A DNA stretch of 64,000 nucleotides from Globisporangium splendens. Taxonomy: Eukaryota > Oomycota > Peronosporomycetes > Pythiales > Pythiaceae. Of the stretch, positions 1 to 10,175 are shown one piece after another. The translations under genes and the position numbers were made by a program. The notes under the pieces were generated by a model. The model was given only the letters and a program-made list of their open reading frames with translations. It searched no databases and was not told the origin of the DNA. Within the stretch, counting starts at the first letter, position 1. Every line of letters starts with the position of its first letter. The DNA lies in NCBI GenBank assembly GCA_006386115.1, contig VFIW01000031.1, positions 124,001 to 188,000 on the forward strand, written 5' to 3'.

Positions 1-1863
1 CTCGGCGTCACCAGTGGCGTCGCCTGGCTGAGTCGACAGCTTTGTCGCTGCTGTAAGAAGCTCGGAGAGCTCTGCTGTGATGGCTGTAATGTAGCCTTCC
101 GCGGAGCGCCAGTCCGGCGCATCCGTGATCTTGTCGGCCATTCTTCGAGCCAGCGTTTGAATCTGTTGCTCGAGTTTGCTCTGAAGCGGTGGAGCGAGTC
201 GTGGTACGCGAAGACGCGGCTGTCGCAGCGGTACTACTCCTGGGCCAATCTCGAGCACGGGGAAGATGGTGCCACCGTCGCGGTCTGCGTTGGCAGCGTC
301 GGCTTCAGCGTCGGGGTCGGGGTCACCTAGGTCCATGCGTACATTATCACTGTCATTGTCCTGGTCTTGGTCTTGGTCGCCGGTGGTCGAATCAGTCTCC
401 ATGGGGACAGGTCCATCCGGAGTCGGTGGCGTTCCGTACGTGCCGGGCCAGTGCCAGCACTGCGCGGCGTCACCTGGTGATGTGTGCTTGGCGCATACGG
501 CCACGCATTTACAGAGATCCAATGCTCTGTTGGCGAGTCGGTCTGCGTGGGAATTACGCAGTCGGTCGATGTGCTTGAGCGCATACGACTCGAACTCCTG
601 GCACGTCGCGTACGCGAGGTCGCGCAGCGGCCGTAGTTCTTTTCCGCAAGCAAACATGCCCTTGATTTGCTCGATCACGAGCTTCGAGTCGCCCTCGATG
701 CGGACATGCTTGACGCCATGATGGACAGCGCACAGCAGGCCATCGATGATAGCGTTGTACTCTGCCGTGTTGTTTGTCGAGGCGCAGTCGGCGATGTAGC
801 GGTAACTCGTCCAGAAGATCTTGCCGTTTGGCCGAGTGAGCGCCGCACCGGCACCCGCTGGTCCTGGGTTCCGGCGGCAGGCGCCGTCGAAACGAAGTTG
901 CCATGGAGCAACGATCGTACCTCCGAACGGAGGCTCGTCAGCAGCTGCTACTGCTGCTTCTACTGGGCGCGATGCTGGGACTAATGCGACCGTTGCAGGT
1001 TCGTCTGGTCTCGGAGCTGGTCGTGGTGGTCTCAGGTCTGCTGCTGTTGCTGCTGGAAGATCTGGTCTCGGTGCTGGTTCTGCTTCGGCTGCTGCACGTC
1101 GTTCTGGATCTGCTGCTGGTGCGACTGCAGTGGCTGTCACATTGGTTGTGACCATCTGCCCGTCGTCGCTGTCGTCGTCGGAAAGCATGGTCGTGTCGTC
1201 GATATTCGCAATGGCGTCGTAAAACTCGTCTTCGTCATGGGAGTCCATGTCGTGGTCGTCGGTCGGTGCTGGAGCTGTCGAAGGCGCGTGAGTGCGCAAG
1301 AGAGCATCAACGTTGGCTGCGGCACACGCAGTGACGTGCGCGTGCCATGAGCGCGCGTCCGTGAGGAACGCGATGCAGCTTGGGCAGGTGCGCGGGTAGC
1401 GCCCCTGCGGTGCAAGCGAGAGAGAAGCTTGCGGTGGTGTGTCATCCACGTGCACTCTCGTTCCCGAGGCGGTGCACACGGGCACACCAGCATTTCCGTC
1501 CATTTCCTCGTCCTCATCCGCGACCGCTGATGCGGCCGCTGGCGCTTGCCGATCTGGTGGTTGTGGTGCGTTGGTGTGGTCGTGCCACTCGTCGCAGCGC
1601 CCAGAGTGAGCGAAAGCGTCGAGACGGCTGCCGAACAGTGCCGAGCATGGACACGTGGCTTGGAACCAGTCCTCGAAGACCGAGGTCCGGTGGGCGCTGC
1701 GGCGGTGCGCCACGAGCGCGCCGTAATGGCGGAACTCGTCGGCGCACGCCGCGCACCCGAACCGCGAATCGTTGTGGCGGAAGATCGACATAAGCGGACC
1801 GCGCGCGGCGGCGCCGTCGTCAGCGACGTCAGCGTCGTCGTCCGCGGGAGCTCGAAGCCGCAT
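1..1863 (-). CDS. Retrotransposon polyprotein, N-terminal part (copy 1, partial)
   Basis: The frame runs from the ATG at 1863 down to base 1 without a stop and continues outside the window. It matches the first 621 residues of the copy 2 protein: two C2H2-like zinc fingers, an acidic stretch, then the whole RNase H domain. The single-base difference in the G run just upstream of this ATG lies in the leader, so it does not break the frame. A reading that starts from upstream non-ATG codons would be frameshifted in this copy but not in copy 2, which supports the ATG at 1863 (8237 in copy 2) as the real start. Confidence 0.8.
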   Translation of the reverse strand, partial: MRLRAPADDDADVADDGAAARGPLMSIFRHNDSRFGCAACADEFRHYGALVAHRRSAHRTSVFEDWFQATCPCSALFGSRLDAFAHSGRCDEWHDHTNAPQPPDRQAPAAASAVADEDEEMDGNAGVPVCTASGTRVHVDDTPPQASLSLAPQGRYPRTCPSCIAFLTDARSWHAHVTACAAANVDALLRTHAPSTAPAPTDDHDMDSHDEDEFYDAIANIDDTTMLSDDDSDDGQMVTTNVTATAVAPAADPERRAAAEAEPAPRPDLPAATAADLRPPRPAPRPDEPATVALVPASRPVEAAVAAADEPPFGGTIVAPWQLRFDGACRRNPGPAGAGAALTRPNGKIFWTSYRYIADCASTNNTAEYNAIIDGLLCAVHHGVKHVRIEGDSKLVIEQIKGMFACGKELRPLRDLAYATCQEFESYALKHIDRLRNSHADRLANRALDLCKCVAVCAKHTSPGDAAQCWHWPGTYGTPPTPDGPVPMETDSTTGDQDQDQDNDSDNVRMDLGDPDPDAEADAANADRDGGTIFPVLEIGPGVVPLRQPRLRVPRLAPPLQSKLEQQIQTLARRMADKITDAPDWRSAEGYITAITAELSELLTAATKLSTQPGDATGDAE

Positions 1864-2199
1864 GGTCGGGGGGGGGGCGCACACGCCGCGACCAGTCGTT
1901 TCACCGGCTGAGCTGCACACTCGCGCGCGTGTGTGAACACGCACGTATGGACACACGCACGCCTGCTGTAAGCAGGGCACACACAGGGCCAGAGGCTAGG
2001 CGCGAACGATGGGGTCGATAGGAAGGAGGGGAAAGCGGAAAAGGGCGGTGGGGGCGGCGCACGCGCTCACCCCCGCTGACAAAAATTCTACTGTGGAGTT
2101 ACCCGAAAGGGCATTCCTGAACCATTACAGCACCAGCGTGTAAGGGGCCTGCTCCGGCTCATGTTAATCACCTCATTGATCGTGATCAAACACCAGTCA
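1..2199 (-). mobile_element. RLE-type non-LTR retrotransposon, copy 1 (5' part, cut by window start)
   Basis: This stretch repeats 6375-8573 with a constant offset of 6374 and only a handful of substitutions (for example at 987, about 1280, about 1607 and 1974) plus two compensating one-base differences in the 5' leader: one extra G near 2037, and 10 rather than 11 G in the run at 1867-1877. On the minus strand it holds the element's 5' end (about 2199), the leader and the N-terminal part of the long reading frame. The reverse transcriptase part would lie beyond base 1. The near identity says the two copies are recent. Its 5' end directly abuts the 3' end of copy 2, so the elements are in a head-to-tail array with no host sequence between them. 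Confidence 0.88.
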
Positions 2200-5100
2200 A
2201 ATAAAAGTCTATTACCAAACGTTACCTAGCCGTTGCGGTCCACACCGCGTGGCATATCTGTCACACACTACTGTTGGTAGTTGTTGTGTCCGTGTCCCGG
2301 GATGTTGTGGGGATGGGGTGCGCGGTTGAGATGCTGTCGTAATGGTTGGGTTTGTGAGGCGATATCCTTCGTGGATCTTGCGCTTCTGGTCGTGTCTCGA
2401 CCATTCTATTGTTTCTCTCTCGTTTGTGCAGGGGCCGCTGTGCGCGGTTGCTTTGGCTGCGTGCGTTCCGTTGGGACTCGCGCCTGTCGGGTTGTGTCAC
2501 GGCGCCGCGCTGGTGTCGTCGCGTTGCTGGAAGCTGAGGCTGGGGTCGGGCCGCGAGTTTGGCTCGTGGCTGTCACTGTCGCTGTTGTTGCTCTGGATCG
2601 TCGTCGGTTGTAGCTGTCGGTCGTTGCTGTCGTTGTTGGTGCTCTGGATCGCCGTCGAGTGTCGCTGTTGGTGGTCGGTCTCCGTGCGCCTGGCCGCTCT
2701 TTGGTTTGACCACTGGCGTGAGGCGTAGTACTTACCTTTCTTGCAGTTGCCGTCATCGCCGGTTCGCTTGAGTCTCGAGCGCCGCTCGGGTGCGTGCTCG
2801 ACGCTTTGGTCGCACTCGTTCGTGCGATCTGTCGCGGCCGTTCTTGTGTGCTGTGCTGCTGGCGTTGTCTACCGTTCTCCACTCCGTTGCCGTCAGTGCC
2901 ACGAGCTCTGGTACTGCTGGACTTACCCTGACCTGTCGGTGTTCTGGACGCGGCACTGGGTTTCTCCATGCCGCGGCCGGAATGCCGCTGTCCATCCGTC
3001 GTCGTCGATCTTTGCATCGTGGCCGTTGTCGAGGTCGCTGGCGTAGTCGCACGTGTGGGCGAGCGCGTGAGCGTCGCGTTGCTTCGGTTCGTCGATGATC
3101 TGGTTGCCTGTGGTCGTTGCTGCGGGTGTGGTCTTGGTCTTGGCCCTTGCTCTCGGTTGGATCGAGCGCTGTCACGACATATCGCTTGAGTGCGGTGCGT
3201 CGTAGTCGCCATCTCTGCCGCCGTCGGCGTGGTGCCAATGCGGTCGGCTGAGTTCCTGCAGTTGTCTTCCCGTTGCTGATTTGTCGTCGCTGCTCGCGCT
3301 GGCGCTGATGCTCGCGTCAGAAGCCTCGTCTCTCCGTTTGCAATTGCGTGTCGCTTCCAGATGCGGTGGCTGAAGTTCACGTGCCGTGCCGAGAGCTGCC
3401 GCTCTAGTGCGCGCGAGACACCTTTTCGCATCCCAAGCATGTCGGTGTACACCTCGAGATTGCTCGAGCAGATGGACCCAAGAGATCCGTAAACTAGTGC
3501 ACCCACGTGCACTGTGTACCCTTTGTACTCTAGGAAGCGCACGATGTTCTCGTATTTCTTAATCTTGATCGCGCGGACGCGCGCAAAGTTCGACGAAGTG
3601 GCAGCGTCATCCGTGGCCTGGTCTTCGAATGCGACGGCGAGGTCCACGATGCTGGCGGTCATTGCGTTGTCATCGTAAAGTTGGACGTCCGGTCGTTGGG
3701 CCGTTTGACTTCTGCTGGTGCTCGTGTCATTGTCCTCCATACCCGGCACAGTCGCGTCGATGAGCAGCCGCTGATGGGAGCGTCTGCTACGACCTTGTTC
3801 CGCCACCACGCGGTGTCGGATGATCTGCAGCGACTCATCGTGCCGCACACGAATAGCGTCGGCACCAAATGAGCAATGATGGAGAACGTGAGCAAGCGTT
3901 TCGGTGTCGTTGCAGCCTGGTGCACGACACCGATTATTCTGCACAATGTGCTTGCGCTTCAACGCGCTGCGCGTATCAACTTGGTTGAGCCGAGCACGCA
4001 CCGCAAAGCGATAGCTACTATCGTAGACAGCTGACGGCCGCGTCAGAAACGCGCTGCCAGCGCCACCGTGGAGCCGAGCCGTCTTGCCTTGGTCTTGGAA
4101 AGTGCGCCAGCGCGCCAGATGTCGGAGCCGGAGATGTGTCTTGATCTGCCGCCCCCACTCCTTGGGAACCAGTGCTTTCTGCGTGTGTGGTACTTGCAGT
4201 TGCAGGTGTTCGCCGTTCACCGTCCCTAACTTGAGTTCAAAGGTCTTCAGGTACGTCGCGACATCGACCCACAGAGAGGCCGAGTCGCCCGACACCTTCT
4301 TTTTCAGCGCAAACGCTGATCCAGCGAGTTCGCTGTTCAGGAACATTTGGATTGCTTCCTCTTCACGATCGGTCCAATGTGGTTCGTTGAGCACGAAGCG
4401 CTTCCGAATCACCGTCAGAAGTTGCCCTCGCGCGATGGCTCGCACGTTGGGATCTTGCGAGTGCAGCATCTGTAGACCGTGGGTGATTTTGAGAGCGCCA
4501 TACAATTCGCGCAATGGTAGAAGTCCGAGGCCACCCGCCGACGTTGGCGCATACAGAAACTCGGTCGTCGCGGTCTGCGGCAGCTGCAGCAGCCGCTTCA
4601 AGCCACGCACGAGCGTTTTGTCAAAGCCGTCGAACATGCTGAGGAACGGGCGCAGATGGCGCAGCGGGTAGTCGAGCTTGGAGAGCACATACGACTTGAT
4701 CGCGCGCATTATTTGCCACGGAGCTAGGGGACTCTGTAGCAGCTTGATCACATCCGTCGTCAGCTCACGCAGCGTATCTTGGAGCACGACACGTACGCGT
4801 GCATGGTCTGGACCGTCCTCAATGCCCAGATAAACGTAGCCGTCGTGGCCAGTGAGCCTCGGTATCACGTTGTCGTGGATCGACAGATCGAGGCGCTCGT
4901 TGTGGCTCTCGCAGTCCGCAGCAGCGTCTGACACCATCAACGCGCATTTGCTCGCGTTGGCCTCCATTCGAGTCCACTGCAGGAATTCAAGCACGGCACC
5001 GTGGAGCGCACGAATTCCAGTGGCTGTTTTGGCAAAGATCTTCAGGTCGTCGGCATACGCTGACGTGCACTCTGGATTACCAGCAGCCAGCGACACCCCG

Positions 5101-8100
5101 TGCTCGGATTTCATGCCGTCCAGGACGAACATGAGCGGCGTGAGCGTAGCAATAAACAGGTACGGGCTGAGCGGACAGCCTTGATAGACACCGCGACCCT
5201 GATGCACCGGGTCTGTTGTGCCATCGCGCGAGTCAACAATGAAGTACGAGTCCGTGTAGATGTCGCGTACCACCTGCAGAAACGCGTGTGGCACGCCGAG
5301 CCTCTCGAGCACCTTCCACATGTACACCTGCGGCAGCGATCCAAACGCGTTGCGCAGGTCGTACCAGACGACAAAGAGCTTCTTGCGAGTGCGCCGCGCT
5401 TGTTCGTACAAACTCGTGGCCACGAAGTTGTGTTCATTGCACCCGTTGAAAGAACGGAACCCTTTCTGCGAGAATGTGAACCTAGCGTTGGCATCCATCC
5501 AGCGCTGAAAACGCACTGCGAGGACACCGGCGTAGAGCTTGTACACTGTCTGCTGGAGACAGATTGGTCTCCAATTGCTCGGGTTGCCGCGTTCACCCTT
5601 GCGCTTGTAGATGAGGCGTACGTAGCCGACTTTCCACAGCCTTGGGACACTTTGGAATGTCCAGCACGCGTTAAATACTGCGTGCAAAAGGTCGAGCAGT
5701 TGGAGCTTAAAGCGCACGTAGACGTCATACGGGATCCCGTCAAGACCTGGAGCCGACTGCTTATGCGCTCGATCGAGTTGGTCCTCGATGTCACCGCGCG
5801 CGATTGGCGCAGTCAGCAGTTCCATCTCATTCGCTGCGTTCGCCTGATTGTCGATCGCCTCACGGAATCGCGCACCGCAAGCCGCATTAAAGTCAAAGTC
5901 GTCTGGCGGTGTCGCCTGCGTCTGGAAGTAGGCGTAGAGGTCACGTGGCTCGATCGGACAGCTGTTGTCACCACCATAGTTGTCGTTGGCGCCGGCATGG
6001 AGGATCTCGGACACACACTGGCGCTCATTGCTCATGAACAGTTGGCGAGTCGCCTGGCGCTGACTGGCGCGTTCGAGGCGCGCAACACGCCGCGCAGCCT
6101 TGCGCACAGTCTTCTTGGTGCTCGGCGAGGTCTTGTCGGCAAGGCGTTTGCTGGCGCTGAGTTCGTCGCGTGCGCTGTCGATGGCAAGTTGGAGGAGGGT
6201 CGGCCCTCCGTTCCTGCGCTTACGGCGTGGTCTGGATCGTGGTCTCGTGCTGGAGCCGTCGCGTCGGTTTCGTTTCGCGGTCGGCCGCGAGACGCTCTGT
6301 CGCGCGCCTGTCGCCCGGGCGGCAGCGTGCGGTGCTACATCGGCGAAGCCCGCCGTGCTGCGCGCGTTGGCGCGCTCGGCGTCACCAGTGGCGTCGCCTG
6401 GCTGAGTCGACAGCTTTGTCGCTGCTGTAAGAAGCTCGGAGAGCTCTGCTGTGATGGCTGTAATGTAGCCTTCCGCGGAGCGCCAGTCCGGCGCATCCGT
6501 GATCTTGTCGGCCATTCTTCGAGCCAGCGTTTGAATCTGTTGCTCGAGTTTGCTCTGAAGCGGTGGAGCGAGTCGTGGTACGCGAAGACGCGGCTGTCGC
6601 AGCGGTACTACTCCTGGGCCAATCTCGAGCACGGGGAAGATGGTGCCACCGTCGCGGTCTGCGTTGGCAGCGTCGGCTTCAGCGTCGGGGTCGGGGTCAC
6701 CTAGGTCCATGCGTACATTATCACTGTCATTGTCCTGGTCTTGGTCTTGGTCGCCGGTGGTCGAATCAGTCTCCATGGGGACAGGTCCATCCGGAGTCGG
6801 TGGCGTTCCGTACGTGCCGGGCCAGTGCCAGCACTGCGCGGCGTCACCTGGTGATGTGTGCTTGGCGCATACGGCCACGCATTTACAGAGATCCAATGCT
6901 CTGTTGGCGAGTCGGTCTGCGTGGGAATTACGCAGTCGGTCGATGTGCTTGAGCGCATACGACTCGAACTCCTGGCACGTCGCGTACGCGAGGTCGCGCA
7001 GCGGCCGTAGTTCTTTTCCGCAAGCAAACATGCCCTTGATTTGCTCGATCACGAGCTTCGAGTCGCCCTCGATGCGGACATGCTTGACGCCATGATGGAC
7101 AGCGCACAGCAGGCCATCGATGATAGCGTTGTACTCTGCCGTGTTGTTTGTCGAGGCGCAGTCGGCGATGTAGCGGTAACTCGTCCAGAAGATCTTGCCG
7201 TTTGGCCGAGTGAGCGCCGCACCGGCACCCGCTGGTCCTGGGTTCCGGCGGCAGGCGCCGTCGAAACGAAGTTGCCATGGAGCAACGATCGTACCTCCGA
7301 ACGGAGGCTCGTCAGCAGCTGCTACTGCTGCTTCTACTGGGCGCGATGCTGGGACTAATGCGGCCGTTGCAGGTTCGTCTGGTCTCGGAGCTGGTCGTGG
7401 TGGTCTCAGGTCTGCTGCTGTTGCTGCTGGAAGATCTGGTCTCGGTGCTGGTTCTGCTTCGGCTGCTGCACGTCGTTCTGGATCTGCTGCTGGTGCGACT
7501 GCAGTGGCTGTCACATTGGTTGTGACCATCTGCCCGTCGTCGCTGTCGTCGTCGGAAAGCATGGTCGTGTCGTCGATATTCGCAATGGCGTCGTAAAACT
7601 CGTCTTCGTCATGGGAGTCCATGTCGTGGTCGTCGGTCGGTGCTGGAGCTGTCGAAGGTGCGTGAGTGCGCAAGAGAGCATCAACGTTGGCTGCGGCACA
7701 CGCAGTGACGTGCGCGTGCCATGAGCGCGCGTCCGTGAGGAACGCGATGCAGCTTGGGCAGGTGCGCGGGTAGCGCCCCTGCGGTGCAAGCGAGAGAGAA
7801 GCTTGCGGTGGTGTGTCATCCACGTGCACTCTCGTTCCCGAGGCGGTGCACACGGGCACACCAGCATTTCCGTCCATTTCCTCGTCCTCATCCGCGACCG
7901 CTGATGCGGCCGCTGGCGCTTGCCGATCTGGTGGTTGTGGTGCGTTGGTGTGGTCGTGCCACTCGTCGCAGCGCCCAGAGTGAGCAAAAGCGTCGAGACG
8001 GCTGCCGAACAGTGCCGAGCATGGACACGTGGCTTGGAACCAGTCCTCGAAGACCGAGGTCCGGTGGGCGCTGCGGCGGTGCGCCACGAGCGCGCCGTAA

Positions 8101-8573
8101 TGGCGGAACTCGTCGGCGCACGCCGCGCACCCGAACCGCGAATCGTTGTGGCGGAAGATCGACATAAGCGGACCGCGCGCGGCGGCGCCGTCGTCAGCGA
8201 CGTCAGCGTCGTCGTCCGCGGGAGCTCGAAGCCGCATGGTCGGGGGGGGGGGCGCACACGCCGCGACCAGTCGTTTCACCGGCTGAGCTGCACACTCGCG
8301 CGCGTGTGTGAACACGCACGTATGGACACACGCACGCCTGCTATAAGCAGGGCACACACAGGGCCAGAGGCTAGGCGCGAACGATGGGGTCGATAGGAAG
8401 GAGGGGAAAGCGAAAAGGGCGGTGGGGGCGGCGCACGCGCTCACCCCCGCTGACAAAAATTCTACTGTGGAGTTACCCGAAAGGGCATTCCTGAACCATT
8501 ACAGCACCAGCGTGTAAGGGGCCTGCTCCGGCTCATGTTAATCACCTCATTGATCGTGATCAAACACCAGTCA
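2200..8573 (-). mobile_element. RLE-type non-LTR retrotransposon, copy 2 (full length)
   Basis: A complete 6374-base element on the minus strand. The 5' end is placed at 8573 because copies 1 and 2 agree up to that base and diverge after it. The 3' end is placed at 2200, where copy 1 begins. The leader is about 336 bases with a G run of 11 and a short inverted repeat (TTGATC-AC-GATCAA) near 8549-8562. One long reading frame follows, then a 3' UTR of about 206 bases. No poly(A) tract is seen at the 3' end, as is usual for site-specific RLE elements and unlike L1-type elements. No target-site duplication can be read because the left flank is another copy. The outside flank from 8574 is single copy in this window. 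Confidence 0.87.
2406..8237 (-). CDS. Retrotransposon polyprotein: zinc fingers, RNase H, reverse transcriptase, CCHC, restriction-like endonuclease
   Basis: 1943 residues from the first ATG (8237); the frame stays open upstream but without another ATG. Order of parts: C2H2-like finger near residues 30-55 and a second C-rich finger near 163-185; RNase H near 320-455 with FDGAC (D326), TNNTAEYNA, EGDSKLV and a C-terminal HADRLAN motif; reverse transcriptase about 830-1180 with the active site YADD at 1061-1064; an R2-like CCHC knuckle starting C1437 (CRAPGC...H...HHC); a PD-(D/E)XK-type endonuclease with P1516-D1517 and D1532; then a basic, Arg/Thr/Ser-rich tail of about 300 residues. The enzyme would nick a target and copy its RNA there by target-primed reverse transcription. 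RNase H ahead of the RT is unusual; I recall this order for oomycete Utopia-type elements, but that assignment is an inference. Confidence 0.9.
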   Translation of the reverse strand: MRLRAPADDDADVADDGAAARGPLMSIFRHNDSRFGCAACADEFRHYGALVAHRRSAHRTSVFEDWFQATCPCSALFGSRLDAFAHSGRCDEWHDHTNAPQPPDRQAPAAASAVADEDEEMDGNAGVPVCTASGTRVHVDDTPPQASLSLAPQGRYPRTCPSCIAFLTDARSWHAHVTACAAANVDALLRTHAPSTAPAPTDDHDMDSHDEDEFYDAIANIDDTTMLSDDDSDDGQMVTTNVTATAVAPAADPERRAAAEAEPAPRPDLPAATAADLRPPRPAPRPDEPATAALVPASRPVEAAVAAADEPPFGGTIVAPWQLRFDGACRRNPGPAGAGAALTRPNGKIFWTSYRYIADCASTNNTAEYNAIIDGLLCAVHHGVKHVRIEGDSKLVIEQIKGMFACGKELRPLRDLAYATCQEFESYALKHIDRLRNSHADRLANRALDLCKCVAVCAKHTSPGDAAQCWHWPGTYGTPPTPDGPVPMETDSTTGDQDQDQDNDSDNVRMDLGDPDPDAEADAANADRDGGTIFPVLEIGPGVVPLRQPRLRVPRLAPPLQSKLEQQIQTLARRMADKITDAPDWRSAEGYITAITAELSELLTAATKLSTQPGDATGDAERANARSTAGFADVAPHAAARATGARQSVSRPTAKRNRRDGSSTRPRSRPRRKRRNGGPTLLQLAIDSARDELSASKRLADKTSPSTKKTVRKAARRVARLERASQRQATRQLFMSNERQCVSEILHAGANDNYGGDNSCPIEPRDLYAYFQTQATPPDDFDFNAACGARFREAIDNQANAANEMELLTAPIARGDIEDQLDRAHKQSAPGLDGIPYDVYVRFKLQLLDLLHAVFNACWTFQSVPRLWKVGYVRLIYKRKGERGNPSNWRPICLQQTVYKLYAGVLAVRFQRWMDANARFTFSQKGFRSFNGCNEHNFVATSLYEQARRTRKKLFVVWYDLRNAFGSLPQVYMWKVLERLGVPHAFLQVVRDIYTDSYFIVDSRDGTTDPVHQGRGVYQGCPLSPYLFIATLTPLMFVLDGMKSEHGVSLAAGNPECTSAYADDLKIFAKTATGIRALHGAVLEFLQWTRMEANASKCALMVSDAAADCESHNERLDLSIHDNVIPRLTGHDGYVYLGIEDGPDHARVRVVLQDTLRELTTDVIKLLQSPLAPWQIMRAIKSYVLSKLDYPLRHLRPFLSMFDGFDKTLVRGLKRLLQLPQTATTEFLYAPTSAGGLGLLPLRELYGALKITHGLQMLHSQDPNVRAIARGQLLTVIRKRFVLNEPHWTDREEEAIQMFLNSELAGSAFALKKKVSGDSASLWVDVATYLKTFELKLGTVNGEHLQLQVPHTQKALVPKEWGRQIKTHLRLRHLARWRTFQDQGKTARLHGGAGSAFLTRPSAVYDSSYRFAVRARLNQVDTRSALKRKHIVQNNRCRAPGCNDTETLAHVLHHCSFGADAIRVRHDESLQIIRHRVVAEQGRSRRSHQRLLIDATVPGMEDNDTSTSRSQTAQRPDVQLYDDNAMTASIVDLAVAFEDQATDDAATSSNFARVRAIKIKKYENIVRFLEYKGYTVHVGALVYGSLGSICSSNLEVYTDMLGMRKGVSRALERQLSARHVNFSHRIWKRHAIANGETRLLTRASAPARAATTNQQREDNCRNSADRIGTTPTAAEMATTTHRTQAICRDSARSNREQGPRPRPHPQQRPQATRSSTNRSNATLTRSPTRATTPATSTTATMQRSTTTDGQRHSGRGMEKPSAASRTPTGQGKSSSTRARGTDGNGVENGRQRQQHSTQERPRQIARTSATKASSTHPSGARDSSEPAMTATARKVSTTPHASGQTKERPGARRPTTNSDTRRRSRAPTTTATTDSYNRRRSRATTATVTATSQTRGPTPASASSNATTPARRRDTTRQARVPTERTQPKQPRTAAPAQTREKQ

Positions 8574-10175
8574 GGTAAGTATGAGTTGGCTGAGTGGGTT
8601 TGTACATGATAGTATACTTGTAATTGGTTCCTCGCGGGCAATCGTCCGTTTAAAATAACCTCTCATTCCGCATACCTTTTTTACTGGGCTCTATCTGCGT
8701 CGACTGATTCCTTGTCAAGTGAGAAAGACTCATTCACGTCACATCACATCCATAATGCTGATTTAAATCTGCTTTGGCTTGCTGACCCTGAGTTGTGCTG
8801 ATCTGTGGTCTGAATGCCAACAATTTCACACACGAGACTATAAGAGCTCCGGCAACGACGATGGTGTCTACATGCACACACTTGTGGAGTGTGAATTTGA
8901 CTCGTGTCCTGCAGCAATGGGACAGGTTTCTATTCAAAGTGTGCCGAGCTGCACTAGTGCCGACAGGAAGCGGCGAACTCACTGTCTGCGAACTTGCAAC
9001 GTTACAACATCTGCTCAGTTCCAGGCAAGGATTGCAAAACACACACTGTCATGAACGAGTTTCGCTACAGTTCAGCAAGGCAGTAGCATTTTCTCCGTCG
9101 ACTCGCAAGCTTTTCTTTCTGCGTGAGCGCCTCACTTCTGGTGTCAGAAAGTGCAGTGCATTCACATCCGTAGGATAGTCCTTTCGACTATTGCCTCAAT
9201 CGTTTCTTCCTAATCGATCGTTTGTGTGAGAGATTCAGAACGCGCAACAGCTCACCTCCAGCAATGCGAGCATGCACAGGACCACGGACATTCGTCTTCC
9301 TTCCTTTGGCATACAATTCGTAAATGTGACACAAAACCTCAGGCTATGCTGGCATCATCACTAACTGGTATCTGTCCTAGAGGAACAAGTACTGTTCGTT
9401 GTTGATCCCAGTGTACCCATTTCAAACAGTTTTAGTCTCAGTTGATGCGCATGCATCTGGACCCATCCATGGCTTAGCCAACAAGTCAATCAGTCACGGC
9501 CAACCGTCACGTGACAGCCGAGTCATTCACTCGGTTGAACCGCCATGGGGAGCGCTGCGTTGAGTCGCCGTCGCTTGCCGCAGTGCCATGTCAGTGAGCG
9601 TAACCCATCCTTCCACTTTGTATATCGCGCGGTACAAAAACAAAATTGTCAAAAGAGGATGTCGCACAACCGAAATGGGTTCGCGCGGGTCGACCCGTTT
9701 CCAAACCCGTGTCACACACCTTTCGATAGAAATCATTAGAACATGTGGACGGGCTTGGGTTTGAACCAGCTGCTTTGGAACAAACCCGCAGAGGGATTGT
9801 GCGCTCATCCACAGCGTTTATGTGCACACACACTCTATCTATGTCTACTTTCGTAGAATGATGCACATTGGCGCCTAGAAACGCAATCAACATCTCATCT
9901 CATGCCTACATTCGTAGTTTACCAAACTCATGAGGCGTAATTTCGCTAACCTTGGATGTCTAGATACTGAATTATCTTCGCTCTGACTGTTTATAATAGT
10001 AGTTTACGGTTTTGTGTGGATGCCTGCCTGCCCTTCCCTTGTTGCCTGCCTTCCCCTCCCTTCCCCATGAAATTCAACTGCGCGGCGTTTTCCCGCCCCC
10101 GCATTCCGCATTCCCCCCACTCCTCCACGCGCACCGGTCCCCTTCCTCCCTTAGCTCCCCCATTGCCCCGCGGAG
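8574..10175 (+). other. Intergenic region
   Basis: About 1.6 kb with no convincing gene; the open frames here are short and look random. It contains a stretch near 9740-9850 that resembles a decayed tRNA-derived sequence on the minus strand (a B-box-like GGTTCAAACCC at about 9758-9768). The C-rich, pyrimidine-rich segment 10020-10170 just before the next ATG is probably the 5' leader of the acyl-AMP ligase gene. Confidence 0.5.

Noticed and set aside
5100..6704. Long plus-strand open frame (534 codons) opposite the retrotransposon polyprotein
   Set aside because: It is the antisense of the reverse transcriptase region, starts on a non-conserved codon and shows no motif; high GC content keeps shadow frames open.
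8440..8530. U2 snRNA remnant in the retrotransposon leader
   Set aside because: Some bases resemble U2 stem-loops III-IV, but the match is too weak to claim without a search.
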